NCBI GenBank assembly: GCA_026261815.1
Contig: JAMPIT010000437.1
Coordinates: 1,922,001 to 1,986,000, forward strand
Source of the DNA: Monarcha castaneiventris obscurior
Lineage: Eukaryota; Chordata; Aves; Passeriformes; Monarchidae
Length of the DNA: 64,000 nt
Direction of reading: 5' to 3'
The notes under the pieces are model-generated. The model ran no database searches, had not been told where the DNA came from, and worked only from the letters and a program-made list of their open reading frames with translations. Positions 51,641 to 64,000 of this stretch are shown here, in pieces. The first letter of the stretch is position 1; each line of letters opens with the position of its first letter. The position numbers were made by a program, and so were the translations under genes.

Positions 51641-51760
51641 CATCACAGTTTGTAATTAGAATATTCAAATCATGGAGTTCCCATCACAGTTTGTCATTAG
51701 AATATTCAAATCATGGCATTCCTATCACAGTTTGTAATTAGAATATTCAAATCATGGAAT
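51641..51760 (+). repeat. 41-bp tandem repeat, 3 copies, in OTOL1 3' UTR
   Basis: Copies start at 51641, 51682 and 51723 (CATCACAGTTTGTAATTAGA then ATATTCAAATCATGG), with only single-base differences. Confidence 0.95.
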
Positions 51761-52518
51761 GAAACTCCTTCCCAGCTCCTGCAGCCCTTGCATGGTCCAA
51801 CCCCCTCTAGGAATCAGTTCTGATCACCTCTGATTTTGCTAAAAAAGCCACAGTTTGATTTATAGAGCTCAGCCAGATGGGAACATGAGCAGTAGGTTCC
51901 TTGAAATCACCTGAAAAGATTGAAAGTTCTTTTCTCACTGAATCAGTATTATGTAGTGCTTTTGTCTTGGTCATGAATTATATAAAAAATTGTCTAAAAG
52001 AGTATTAGATCAGTGTAAAACCCCTCCCAACTGTTGGTCTTAAATCTGAAACTTTCAAAAGTAGCCAGAACTTCCACACTTTACTATTTTTATAGGAAAT
52101 ATTTTATTTCAATAAGATAAAGTTGTGGATGGACTGAAAATGCACTGGCTTTGTTTCAGCTCATCTTTCTCAGTTTAATCTTTGGTTTGCAGCCTCTAAA
52201 CCAATCTGGTTTTAGGCTGAGCCTTTCCAGACTTTGCCTCATTTAAAAAGGGGAAAAAGAGGAATAAGTGATCCTAAAAGTCAGATATCTCTGATTTATA
52301 TTTTTATTCATGGTTTAAGTGTTTGATGGGAGATGGGTCACTTGAAAAGAGATTTAATTTTTTTTTTGTAAAGGATCTGGGGGCTGTTTGAGCCTCTCTC
52401 TGAGGGAGCCAGGTGAATGTCTGGGAGAGGAGAGAAAGAAAAAGCAACTCTGAGTGGGTCTCTCCTGTTTTTTTTCTGGTAAAAGATCCATGTAAATATA
52501 AATGTGTCTTTTCTAGAC

Positions 52519-52524
52519 AATAAA
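52519..52524 (+). terminator. Candidate poly(A) signal, OTOL1
   Basis: AATAAA about 1.08 kb after the stop, followed by a T-rich stretch (TTGATTTGCTCTTCTCTTGG) that could serve as the downstream element. Confidence 0.5.
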
Positions 52525-55001
52525 ACATTGATTTGCTCTTCTCTTGGAAGCAGCCCTGGGGCAGTGGGGGAATTTCTGGTGCACTTTCCTCCCTGCCAGA
52601 GGAAACATTATTTTTTTTTATTGCTAAATTCTCTAGAGCTGCCTCTTGCTCACCTTTCTCTCTGCACTTTCTATCCCTTAAACTTCAGCCTGTTGCTGCC
52701 TAATGAGAAATCAATGCTTATCAGGGAAAAATTCCATCTGTGCAGTGCTGAGGGCTGGAAAACTGGGAGGATAAAGCCAAAGCACCTTTGGGGGCTTTAT
52801 TTGAGGAGACTGGGATTCCAAGGAGTGATTATTTTATAGGCCCTGTGTAACATTATCCTCACATTTCTCGTTATCCAGGGGAACTTTTATGGCTCCATAA
52901 CCATTTATCAAGCTTTAGGATATTCCTAAATACGTGTTTAATATGCTGCTGCATCAGTTTGGGGTTGAGAGGGCACCAACCCAGTCAATAAAATCACCTG
53001 GGCTCAGTGTCTTCCCTTTGAAAGAGTGGATAAAATGCCAGGATAATCCCACGGTTTTATGGGAGCTAAAGTGTTATTTTTTCGCTTTGACTCTTGCCCT
53101 TTTTCTTTTGGTATTCAGCTGGGTAATAGTGGGAGCTAAATTGGCTTTAAAGGTGGGAGATTGGGGTTAGGGAGGAAAGCTTTATAAACACCAAGTCCAA
53201 TAATTTAGATTCAAAGCCTTCAGGATGCTGCTGAACAGCTTTGGCTGGGTAAAACTCTTATCAGGGTATTTTCTTTATAGTGAGGGAAGCAGTTTGGAGC
53301 CGTGGGAAGGAGGGATGAAACTCCAGGAGATCTTGGGAATGGGGAAAAAATGGAGAAATAAACTTTCCATGTTTCCAAGTCCTTCCCAAGCTTTTTGCTA
53401 CAACTTTTCTGGGCAGGTGGGAAGCAGTGGGATCAGGAGATGCCCCTGCTGAGGCCGGGCTGTTCCTGGCTGTGATGTTCTGTGTCACCTGGAATGCACC
53501 CCAATGAGATCAGCCACGCCAGCCTGGCCTTGGCAGGGCTGCTTCCTCTGGAATATTTCTAAGGAATTACTCCAGGAAAGCTCTTTGTTGCCTCAGAGAC
53601 CCTGCTCTGTGAGCTCCCACCTGCAAGCATCTTATTCCTAAATCCTGAACTGGAACAGTTCCTGAATATCCAATCCCAGCCAGCTGCTGGGAGCTCGGCA
53701 GCCTCGGTTTTCCTCTGCAGAACTGGTGCCAGGAAATATTAAAATACTGGGGAAAACACAAAAATGTGGCCCTGTAGGTAACAGAGCCAGATCTACTCGC
53801 TGCCTCAAAAACCTCAGTCCTCGTTTCCTTGTGGTACAACCACACAAGAAAGGAGCATTTAGCAGAATTGTTTGTGCTTTGTGTGCCTCTTTTCTCTTTA
53901 TATTCACTTTATTTCTCCCCTCTGCAAACTCACAGCCTTTCTTTTTCTTAAGGTTTTATTTTAGCTCCATCGCTATCCAGATTTTTCATCTCCCCAGGGC
54001 ATATCTATTTGTTTGGATGACTAACTTGCTTTTCCTGTGGAAATGTGAATTTCTAAGTTGCTGATCCAAGTCTCTCCGCTGATAAGTCATTGTCCATCTG
54101 TCTGCTCCCTCCTGAGCTTGTGCTGGGAGCTGCAGAGAGGATTAATGTGTGTGGAGCAGGCTGCAAGTTAGGCCTGGATTAGCAAGAACAGCCCCACGCC
54201 TTGTTTTCCCCGTGTTCCTGTTGGTGTTCCTGGCTCATGAGGGAGAAATCCCCCTGGTTAGATTGATTTTTTTTTCCCTCTTTCCATGCCCAGGGAAATT
54301 GGTGAAAAAAAATCCTCTAAAATCCCACCATCATTAAAACCCAGGTTCCAGCTGGTTTCATCCTGCTTTAAATGTGGATTTGCTGGCCCTTTGTGCAGGT
54401 TCTTCAGGAAAAACAGTGGAGGGTTTGCAGGAGGTGGCTGGGCTTTGCTTGCAGGGTAAATCTGCTGCAGAGAACGCGGTGCAGCAGCTCAGGAGCCACT
54501 TAAAGAATCGTGTTGGGTGTCTGGCTGCTAAAACAAGATGTAAGGAGCTGCAGGGATGTGATTTATTGTGGAGGGGCTGAACTGCTGGAGTAGAAAAAGC
54601 TCTTTGAGCAGCGCTGCAGCCGTGCACACCTCACCTGCTGTGCCAGGATGGATTCCTGGGCTGGTTTTTGTGCCTCTGCATCCGAGTCCTCGCAAGGATT
54701 TGGGAGTGGGGGGAGCACAGGGGCTTCTCTGCCACCATCTTCCCTTGTGTCCCATGGAGCCGGTGCTGGATCCAGGATGGACCTGCTGTTGGGCAAGGCT
54801 GAGTGTCTGGGATGGAGGTTTTAGGAATTTGGGTGAGGAAACACTGCGGCTGGAGTGAGAATTTGTGGGAGAAGCAGCCCCGAGGTCAGGGCGGAAGGAG
54901 GGGCAGGAGCTGGGATCCGCTGGGAATCCAGTCTGTGGGGGAGCACAGATCCCTCTGCAGCCCGGGGAGGATCCCTCAGGGGATGTCTGGAGGAGGAGGC
55001 T

Positions 55002-55129
55002 GGGATCCCAGGGGAAGCCCAGGCTGGATCAGCTCTATGGGATCCCATGGGAAGCCCAGGCTGGATCAGCTCTCTGGGATCCCATGGGAAGCCCAGGCTG
55101 GATCAGCTCTCTGGGATCCCATGGGAAGA
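55002..55129 (+). repeat. 37-bp tandem repeat, 3.4 copies
   Basis: Unit GGGATCCCATGGGAAGCCCA plus GGCTGGATCAGCTCTCT, copies starting at 55002, 55039, 55076 and a partial copy at 55113. Confidence 0.95.
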
Positions 55130-55495
55130 GTGAGGAGTCCTGCCCTCGAGGAGGAAGGAGGGAAAACATGGGATGAGCTGCGTGCAGTCCCCATTCCCTG
55201 CTCCCTCTGAGGGAGTGACCCCGGGAAGAAGAGAGGGATGAGCCAAGGTGTTTTTAAAATTTGAGTTTATTTCTCATCACCCTTCTCTGGTGATAAATTC
55301 CCTTCCCCCCTCGGACTCTGCTCTGCCCGTGACAGCGATGGCTGAGTGACCCCTCCGTGTCCCTTCCTCACCCCAAACCATTCCTGGGTTTTCTCTCCCA
55401 TCCCGGCTGAGCGGGCAGTGATGGAGCAGCTCGGGTGTGCCGGGGGTGACCCTCGCTCATCTCTGGGAGCTCTTCGCTCATTAATGAAAACACTC

Positions 55496-55565
55496 AAACC
55501 CCTTTGCAAAGGGGACCTGTTCACCTTCTGAAACCCCTTTGCAAAGGGGACCTGGTCACCTTCTG
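55496..55565. repeat. 35-bp tandem duplication carrying a perfect 16-bp palindrome
   Basis: Two copies start at 55496 and 55531. Each contains the self-complementary CCCCTTTGCAAAGGGG (55499-55514 and 55534-55549). Confidence 0.93.
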
Positions 55566-58500
55566 AGCAGCTCGGTGGGATCCGCTCCCCGCGGGTTTTG
55601 GGATGCTGAGGGAGAGGCAGGGACAGCAGATGGCAATGTGGCGCTGCGAACCGACCGAGGAATTCGGCATGGGCCGCGGAATTCCTTGGAAAATCAAGAC
55701 GAGCGAGGCCCTGGCTTTGGCTCTGGGTGCAGGATTTGGGGCCGTGCGATGGGTTTTCCATAGGATGGGGTGGATTTGTTGGGAACCCGCTCGGGAGTGG
55801 CTTTGTCCCCTCGAGCTGGCACTGCCGGCCAGTGCTGGGCTCGGAGATGTTGGGATGGGGACACTCCCAGCCTGCCCCTTCCTCTTGGGGAATGTCAATT
55901 TATGATTTTATGCCTCAGAAAGGCCAAGCTCAGGCCCACAGTGGGGTGGTTCGTGTTTATGAGGGCTCTCTGTGTGTGTATTTTGATTTAAATGTTATTT
56001 TATCTCTGAGGATCCGTGCCCACAGTGAGAGCATGCAGAGGGCTGGAGCACAAACCTCAGCTCGGGATATGGGAATTATTCCCCAACTTCAAGAATCCCA
56101 AGAAGTCTGTGACCACAAGGGGGACTCCCTTTGCTGCTGTTGATACAAGGCTTGTGATAAAACCAACCCAAATCTAAAACCCCCACATTTCTGGGGCCTC
56201 TGCATGTGGAAAATTAGGAGGCAGAGAAACTGTAAATGCAACATAAGCTTGGCCATCTCCCTGATTTATGGGACTCATCAATTAATTAGGCAGACAAATG
56301 GTGTTATCTCCATCTGCAATTGATTTTTGGCTGGCAAATTAGTGGGAGACAATTAGAAGTGTTCCTTAAAAAAAGGGAAAAAGAAGGTCCATTAGGCTTT
56401 CTGGAACCCAAATCCTCAATAAATGCAGTGGCTCTGCAGGGAGAGAGAGGCTCCTGCTTCCCCTTTAATGCCTGGAGAAGGAGGCAAAGATTTTTTTTTG
56501 CAGCTGCTGGTGTTTCCCTGGTGCCTCTTTTGCTCTGGAGCTCCTTTGGGATGGAAAAGCTGGGAGAAAATGGGAGATTTGGGAGCCATTGGCAAGAGCA
56601 GGATTGTGGTTACAGAGCAAACAAAACCAAGTCAGGGCTCTCAAATCCATTTTACAGCACTCGGGGGGTCTCTGTTCCCTGGTTGGGTACCTAAAAAGTT
56701 TGGCAACTTTTTTGGACAAATTAATATGCAAATTATTAATGATAAAATCGCTATTAAGATAGAAATTTATCACATTTCCTAAATATTTCTATATCTAAAT
56801 TCCTTCAGCGACTTTTGCAGTTTCCCAGTTGAGAAGCTGCAGGAATAACAACCTGTTGCAAACACTAAAATCTGGATTTTGGGCTGGGTTGTGGCCCCCC
56901 ATGAGCTCTAAATTGGGGGTTTAACTCCTAATACTTCACTCAAGTATAAAATAATATTTATTTTAAAAATCCCTCTTGTCCAGGCTTTTTTCCTCATTAG
57001 GCTGCAATGCAAAAGCTCCTTAAACACCGTCAGTACCTCTCACACCAATCCCAGCCATTTCAGAATAGCAATAATTATTTTTTCCACCAGGAATCTCCAG
57101 TTCATGCTCTCTGGAATGTCCTGAGGCTGTGGTTTGATAGAATTTAATCCCTATCTCTCAAAGGCCAGGTGATTTTAAGGGGGAGAGGGAGTTGGTGTCA
57201 CTTAAATCCTTAAAAACTGAGTCTTTATGATGAACTGGAGCTCTGCTCTCTCATTGCCAGAAGATTCAATTTGTGCTGTTAAATGAGGGATTCCTGTACA
57301 GGTGAGAGTCCCCCAAAGCTCCATTCCCAATTTATTTGATGAGGAATTCTGGCTTTGCTGCTAGATTGCCAACTTAGGTTTAGGAAGAATTGATTTATAA
57401 ACCCTCCTCCTGTGGCAAAATAGGGAAAATAACGTTGAACTCTGAGAGGGGAATTGGAATAAAAATATTTGTGGGATCACCTGGATGATTGGAGCCAGAG
57501 TAATGAAGCTTTGGAGCTGAAATTGCAGCTCTGTGGTGTTGAGGGATGGGTTGGATTTCCAGATCCAGCTGTGGGTACAAAACTCTGACAAAAACTGTGC
57601 AGAAAGTCACAATGTTCAGGGATTTTAAGCTCCTTAAAGAAAATTCCTCTTGTTTGGTCACTGAGGAGTGAATGAAGCAGGAATCCCTCCTGTGCTAGAC
57701 ATTCTGAGCTGGTGGTCAGGATCAGATTTGGAATTTATGCTTCCAAAAGACACTGGAAAATCAGATTAACGTGCTTTGCACTGAGTGGGGAAATGGGATG
57801 GGCTTTTTTCCTGGGAGAATCTGCTGTGGATCTCAATCCTGGTCTGGATGTGTCTGCACAGGCCTCTGCAGGGGATTTTTGGCGGGGGGATGAAGGCAGG
57901 AGCCTGAGCAGCTCTTTGGGAGCAGGGAGCGGATTTGGGATGATTCCCTTGGGGTTAGGTTGTGATCCCATGTTTGCTCTGCAGATGTGCAGCTTCTCCT
58001 CTGTTCCTGGTGGGATTTATGGCTCCAGGGGGGCCTTTCCTGCCTTGCACATGGATTTTTGCAGGCTCCAGGCACACCTGAGGAGCAGGAATTTGCCTCT
58101 GGATCCAGCCCGGAGGACGCCTCTGGAATTCCCCTGGGCTCGGGATCACCAATGCTGATTCTCATCCCTGGATTTGACTTTAGAGGCTGGAACTGGGCAC
58201 AACTTCCCACTGAATAATAATAATGGGAGAGAACTGCAGGCTCTCACAGCAGTAATCAGGGTTATAAACAGCAGTGCCACAGCTTTTTCCAAATTTATCT
58301 TCCCATTCCTTAGTCACTGCTCTTATCCCTGTTTACCTCCAATGGAAATCTTTCCACTCAATTGCTTGGAATTGACTCAGTCACTTTAAGGGAAATAACT
58401 TGGGAAAAAAAAGGACCTAAATATATATTTTTTTTCCTCATAAAACCTTCCTAAAACTTTAAAAAAAAAGATAAATCCAAATTACGAGCTGCTCTTCCCA

Positions 58501-59232
58501 ACGGAGCCCAAATTCATCTGCGACATAATTGGAATTACAGCATCTCTTGGCAGCCCAAAAGAGTAATCAAGGAGAAAAACTAAACCCATCCCAGGCCCTG
58601 GAAAGTTATTTTAAAACTAAAATGAGCAAAAAAAAGTGACTAAAAAGAAATCCAGTTTTAGTGATGAATGGTTACAGCCACATCTCTGGCTTATCCTGAG
58701 TAAACAAGAGATAATTGAAAATATTGGGATATCAACAACTCTGGGATTGAAGTGACCCCACAGGCAGCAATAGCTGGAATTCTACGAATTAGATTCCAGC
58801 TCCCTCTTGTTTATAAGGGAAAGTTTTCAAGTTTTAACTTTGCTCCCAATTAATCACCAGATTATTGATTTCCTGGAGTTCCAGGAGCACTCTGGAGTGA
58901 GAGGTGCCAGCTGTGCTGCTCCAGATGTGCCTCTCCCCTGGCTGGGATCCTGGCACAGCCTTCATTTGCTGGGGAGTTTGTTAAATACCCCTGGGAGGGC
59001 TGGGAGGACCAGAGAAAATATTTTCTGTGCTGCCATTTCTGCTTTAATAGAGCCTGTAGTGGGTACAGGAATATTGGCTGAGGAAATGTCCTGCTCTGCT
59101 CTGTTTGCATGGGAAAACTCTGATTTTTGGGCTGCTTTTTAGGGAAAAGCCAGATAGGCATCAGGCAAAATGTGGTGTGAAATATTCTGAATTTCAGAAT
59201 TACAGGAGGAGCTGCTCAGTGCTGGGGCAGGG

Positions 59233-59310
59233 GGGAATCCTGGAATTGTTCAGGCTGGAAAAGCCCTCGAAAGGCACTGAATTCCCCCAGCACAGCCAAG
59301 GCCATCCCTA
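59233..59310 (-). mobile_element. CR1 LINE extreme 3' end, diverged
   Basis: CCTGGAATTGTTCAGGCTGG then AAAAGCCCTCGAAAGGCACT resembles a reversed CR1 tail. Confidence 0.5.
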
Positions 59311-60139
59311 ATCCATGTGCCCAAGAGCCAAGGAAAACAAAAACCCTGGAGAGCTTTACTCAGTGAGCTGCTGTGGGCAGCAGCTGTTCACTACTCTGTG
59401 CTTAATTTAAACAGAGAAATATTTGCTCCTCGGAGTAGCTTCTCCTCCCAGGCCTGCTCTCCGAGGGCTCATCCCTGAAAAATCCCAAACCACTTCCATC
59501 CTGAAGGAAAAGCCCTTTCCCAGTGGTCAGGGGTGATCCTCTGCCAGTGGGATTTTCCAGCTGCTGTCTCCCAGAGCAATCCCAATAAATCAGTGCTGCT
59601 GAAAATTCACAGCTTGAGTGGGGCTGGAAGGATTTATACTTTGGGAAAATGATGGGGTTGTTTTATTTCTGTGCTGCTTTGCTGGAGCCTGGGGGAGATG
59701 TGAGTGGAATTGGGGTGCTGGAGCCACTGCTGGGCATTCCCAAGGGATTCTTCTCAGCCAGGACGTGCTGGGATTTATGGGAATCGCTTTTCCTTGAGAT
59801 TTGACTTCAAATCTGCCTGAGATTTGCCAGCCTCCGAGCAGGGGGGCTTTGGGGATTTGCAGTGTTTGCAAATTTGCAAATGCTGGAAGTGCCATTATCT
59901 GAGCAGGTCTTTATTAATCCCAATAAATAAAGGCATTTTCCCTCTGCAGGAGACAGGCTCTGGAAATCCTGGGAGCGTGGGGTAAGGCAGGAATCTGCAG
60001 CTCCACACCTTGGATAATCAGGAGCTCTCTGCAGCCAAACTGAGCTTGTTTTTTAGAGCCTCTCCACAGGTGTCATGCTGAAGCCTTGGGAGCTGGGAAG
60101 GAAATGGGGATGGAGAAGGAAAACTGGATTTGTCTTTGG

Positions 60140-60200
60140 GTGGCAGGGGGTGGAACTGGATGAGCTCTGAGATCCCTTCTACCCCAAACCATCCTGTGCT
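60140..60200 (+). mobile_element. CR1 LINE 3' end fragment, diverged
   Basis: GGTGGAACTGGATGAGCTCT, GAGATCCCTTCTACCCCAAA and CCATCCTGTG resemble a CR1 3' end on +. Confidence 0.55.
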
Positions 60201-63200
60201 TGCACAGATTTGGTTTAAGTCAGTTTATTGCTCCTTTTGAAGTAGCTGGAGATCCCAGAAATTGTGTGAAACAATAAATACTGTCCATGGTGACTTTTCC
60301 TGGACTGATTCAGTGTTGGGGTCAGGCCCTGAATGATTTACTCAGAGCTGTCCCCAGGCCTGTGGTATCTGCCCTGGGACACAGAGAAGTTACCAACAAA
60401 TTAATTTCTTGCTCTTGGGGGAAACAATACAAAAGTGACAGCGGCTGAGTTCCTCTTTTTATTTATTGGGGCTGTGTGTTGGCTTTTTCTCAAAAGTGGC
60501 AACTGCAGTGAAATGGAGCTTAGAACAAAGGAAAGGGGGATTCACATCTGGTATTAATTTTAGCCCAAACCTGCCAGGTTGTGTTTATCCTTCCAACAGC
60601 ACTTTTCAAACTTTGCCTGCCCTCCTTCACACTCAGAGCGCTGAGTGAAGCCTCTGCTGTGTAGAAACTGTTTTTTATTTTCCCTTTCCACTGCTCTTCA
60701 AATATTCCACCTTTAATTTGTGCTTTATCTCTGTCAAAGCCCTTCTCAACCTGCCACTCTTCTCCCTGAGCTCACAGTGTTCTCTCTCAGGGACCTTTTA
60801 TTGCTCTGCAGAGGGAACTTTCCATGTTTTCCTGCTCCTCCTGATTATTTTGCTTCCCAGCCCTGACAGCCCTTGAAGGGGCTGTGAATGGAGGTGTCTT
60901 TGTGCCATTTGCTTCCTCTCAAGCACAGTCAGGTTTTTAATACCAGCACGGTCTGAGGGGAAACAAAATGCAAAGAATGACATTTGGAGGAGGGGAAGAT
61001 TTGCACGGTGTCACTTCTCCCATTCAGGGCAATGGCAGGGCTGGGATGCTGCAATGATTGATTTCCTCACACTCCTGAGGAGGCCTCCCAGAACTCCAGC
61101 TGGAGCTACCTGCAAATAAAACTTTTGCTTGATTATCCCATGCCAAAAAGCAATTAAAAAGTAGTCAAAATCCAGCTCTCTGTAAACTCAGCCTAAAACC
61201 AGAACAGCTTCTAGTGCTCTATTGTGTTTTTAAGGGATATAAATGCTGCACACTTCACTATTCAAATGTCATTTTCCTTCTTTTTTTCTCTTTTTTTTTT
61301 TCTAGAATTCCCATTTTCTTGCTTTGCTTTTGCTGCCTCTTCTCCCCACTTGTTGCCCAATTTTCCTCCTGCAACTTTAACAACTGCAGACTCCTCCAGG
61401 TACTTCATTCTCCTTGGGATATTCACGTGCCCTGCCCTCCAATCCCTTATTGCCCCCAGGTTTTGTTCCCACTGGAAATGCCCTAATTGGTGTTCAGTGC
61501 CTCAAAACTTCAGGGGAATGTGAGACAGGGTTCCAGAATTTGATTTTTCTGGAGCTCATTTGGAGGTCAGTGTCAGCTTGGAAAACATTCTGCAAATGCA
61601 TCCTCACCCGTGGATTTCTTGTGGACAATTTGTGTTTGAAATCCAGGGAATGGCTCCTGCTTTAACCCCCAGGCTGGGTTTATCCCTGAGCTCTGCTTGG
61701 GGCATCACCCAAAGCCAGCTGTAACTGGTGAGGGTTCATCCAATAATCCATGAATCCCTGGAAAATTGAGGAGTGTTAAAGATCTGACTTGATTTTTGCT
61801 TTTCAATCCCACTGGTTTGAAGAGGATTTCAAAGCCTTCAGAAAGAGAGGAACTTAAAATGCTTCTCACTTTGGACTCATCATTTGTAGCTTATTAAAGC
61901 CCAGCTCTAGGTTTTTATTAGATAATCAATAAATCTAATCAAATTTTATAGGAAGGGTGGTTTTATTTTATGCTGTCATAAATTCTCCTCATTTTGCCTA
62001 TCAACATTTACAAGGGATTTGAAAAGCGCTGTGAAAAAGAAACCCCATTCTGTCCCTCACATCCAGTTCATCAACAGGACCCTTAAATTTCTGTCCATGT
62101 CACATTAAAAACAGAATTAAAAAGGTTTGAGAACCACTTACTAAATCTGTGCCCCTAAATCACCCCACAGATGGAACTTCTCATCCTCATAAACAGCTTT
62201 AGGAACGAGGTATGGATAGGGATGAATCACTGATGAAAATTCTGATAGGTATTAAAACCCCCAAATTTTGTAGTGTTAACTGAGCCCTTTGCACCCTTGA
62301 GCTGTTCTGGCATTAAATAGCCCTGGGATGGGGCCTTTGGGATGTGCCAGGGAAGTGGGAGCTGTTCCAGCCAGGAAATGGGGAGGAGTTGCTCACCCCA
62401 GCCCTCTGTCTTGGGGGGTCCCTGCTTTGGCTGTGCACCCTGGAGTGGAGTCAGGGATGGTTTGTGTGGAGCAAGGAAAGCAAAGGGATGTCCCTGCTTT
62501 CCACTGGGCTGGAATTCCAAGGGAATTCAGCCTCAAAACCACCACCCTCCTGAGCAAAGTGCTTTAGGGGCAATGCTCCTTTACAGTCAGACTCAAGGCA
62601 GATGAATTCTTCTGGGAAAAAAAAAAAAATTAACAGTTTTAAAGTAGTGGAATCTGTCAGTGTTTCCTCGGAGAAGAACATTTAATATAAAAATGACTGC
62701 AATGTGTGATTTAATCCGTGGTGTAAATGTGCTGTTCCAAGCTGTTATTCCTCTGATTTTTTTACCAAATATCGAGTTGGGTTTGGGCTTGACATTAGAA
62801 TGACTTCAAATTAATACTGGGGACAGGCAGAGTAAGAATGGGGGGACTCAGGAGCTGAGGTTGCACCTGTAGTAAATGTAACCCATTAGCTACACCGGGT
62901 GTAGGGGTCTGAGGTTTGGGAAGGCTGAGGAACCCCACAGAGCTTTAAAGGTGATCTTCCTGTAAGAACAGCCTCAGTCAGAGCCTGGGAGCAGCAAAGC
63001 CTGACCGAAAGGATGACATTTCTCTCCTGGGATGGGTTTTACCCCCTTAAGGCCCTGCCAGTGAGGATCAGTGCAGGATAAATGACCCCCCAAAAGGCTG
63101 CTGGTTCTTAGTGCAGATCATTCCTGTGCCAGGGCTGCCTGGGAGGGCAGGATGAGTTTTGTGGGAGCACAGAACCATTGGAATTTTCACCCAGAGCTCT

Positions 63201-63569
63201 CCTGTGGCACTGCTTTAAGCAGGCAGGCTCCTCAGGGTGCTTTCTCATTCCCACTTCTTCCTTTTACTTTCATTTTTTTTGTTAGGGAGGATTTTCTTGT
63301 GTGTCGACGTTGCTCCTGTTTTTATCTCCTGCTCCAAGCCCTTCCTTCTGCCCTGTGTGCCTGGGAATGTTTGCTGGGACCCCCGTGCTCGTGCCCTGCT
63401 CCCTGGCTCTCCATGCTCTGCTCCCACGTGCCAGTGAGGTGGGATCACCCTGGGAATGCCTTTTTAAAGCTCCTGTTCACTGTGACATTTGCTCAAAGAG
63501 GGAAATGTGTGGCCAGTGCTCAAGGGAGAGATTTTTGATGGCGTGCTGAAAGTGTCTGTGGCCCGAGTT

Positions 63570-63630
63570 ATAAACTTATGGAATTGCTGAGGTTGGAAAA
63601 GCCCTCTGAGATCAACCATCCTGTGGGAGT
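63570..63630 (-). mobile_element. CR1 LINE extreme 3' end
   Basis: TATGGAATTGCTGAGGTTGG then AAAAGCCCTCTGAGATCAAC resembles a reversed CR1 tail. Confidence 0.55.
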
Positions 63631-64000
63631 TGGGTACAACACAAATCCAGGTTCTTTATCTTCACCTCTGGGGAGCTTCACCTCGAGCCCCAGCAGATGA
63701 GAAACGGCTGCAGATGTTGTTTCAGGTTGTTGATTTCTCCTTCTCTCTGCCAGCTCTCAGCTCCGGCCGCACATCTGATGCAGCCGAGTCCGAGCGGGCA
63801 CTGCCCAGCCCTGGGCTGTCCCGGCCTTTCTGTGCCCTTTCCATCATCCAACCATTCTTCACAACGCATTTATTAGTTACTGTTCTGTACCAATTCATTT
63901 GCACCTGTTCTAGACACGGAATTTCTACCTCTTTTTCATTCCACCAATCATTTTGTGCCACCACCACCAGAGAAGATGGAGGAGAAGGAGAAGGAGAGGA

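Larger units (their letters stand above)
51436..52545 (+). other. Probable 3' UTR of OTOL1
   Basis: Noncoding AT-rich sequence following the stop codon at 51433-51435. It contains a 41-bp triplicate repeat and ends near an AATAAA at 52519-52524. Confidence 0.55.
52546..64000. other. Intergenic region downstream of OTOL1, no gene recognised
   Basis: Read on both strands; no frame shows a known domain, and no chain of exons could be built. It contains short tandem repeats (55002-55129, 55496-55565), weak CR1 ends (60140-60200, 59233-59310, 63570-63630) and a short purine-rich end at 63971-64000 that continues past the window. In human, OTOL1 also borders a gene-poor stretch. Confidence 0.6.

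Overview
The window looks like a bird nuclear genome, most likely a songbird. It is dense with chicken-repeat-1 (CR1) LINE 3' ends, recognisable by tails of the ATTCTGTG type and by a typical body of consensus-like phrases. It also carries at least three probable solo endogenous-retrovirus LTRs. The protein genes are vertebrate, have GT-AG introns and sit in compact introns. No bacterial, organellar or CRISPR features are present. The bird and songbird assignments come from repeat style, not from a database search.

Three genes can be read in full and one in part. From the left edge, the 3' end of a small-subunit serine palmitoyltransferase paralogue (SPTSSB-like, + strand) ends at 201 and is followed by a long 3' UTR containing a 39-bp triplicate repeat. 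NMD3 (minus strand, 15 coding exons, 7907-14790, 504 residues) starts in a CpG island. SPTSSB (minus strand, one coding exon, 26385-26621, 78 residues) has a spliced 5' UTR and probably uses the CpG island near 34.5-35.6 kb as promoter. OTOL1 (otolin-1, + strand, four coding exons, 47293-51435, 450 residues) encodes a secreted collagen-like protein with a C-terminal C1q domain. The set NMD3-SPTSSB-OTOL1 matches the human 3q26.1 neighbourhood, which supports all three calls.

The remaining sequence is intergenic or intronic. It holds CR1 fragments in both orientations, LTRs and many short tandem repeats. The most striking repeats are two GC-rich minisatellites beside the probable SPTSSB promoter (a 15-16 bp unit with a 48-bp higher-order repeat at 34.73-35.18 kb, and a 21-bp unit at 35.59-36.22 kb) and a 200-bp purine tract at 28.6 kb. 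From 52.5 kb to the right edge no gene was recognised.

Functionally, the two SPT small subunits act in sphingolipid synthesis in the endoplasmic reticulum. NMD3 exports 60S ribosomal subunits. OTOL1 builds the organic matrix of inner-ear otoconia. They are neighbours by synteny and not by pathway, except for the two SPT subunits. The most interesting point is that the SPTSSB-like copy at the left edge differs from SPTSSB at the residue known to tune acyl-CoA chain-length choice.
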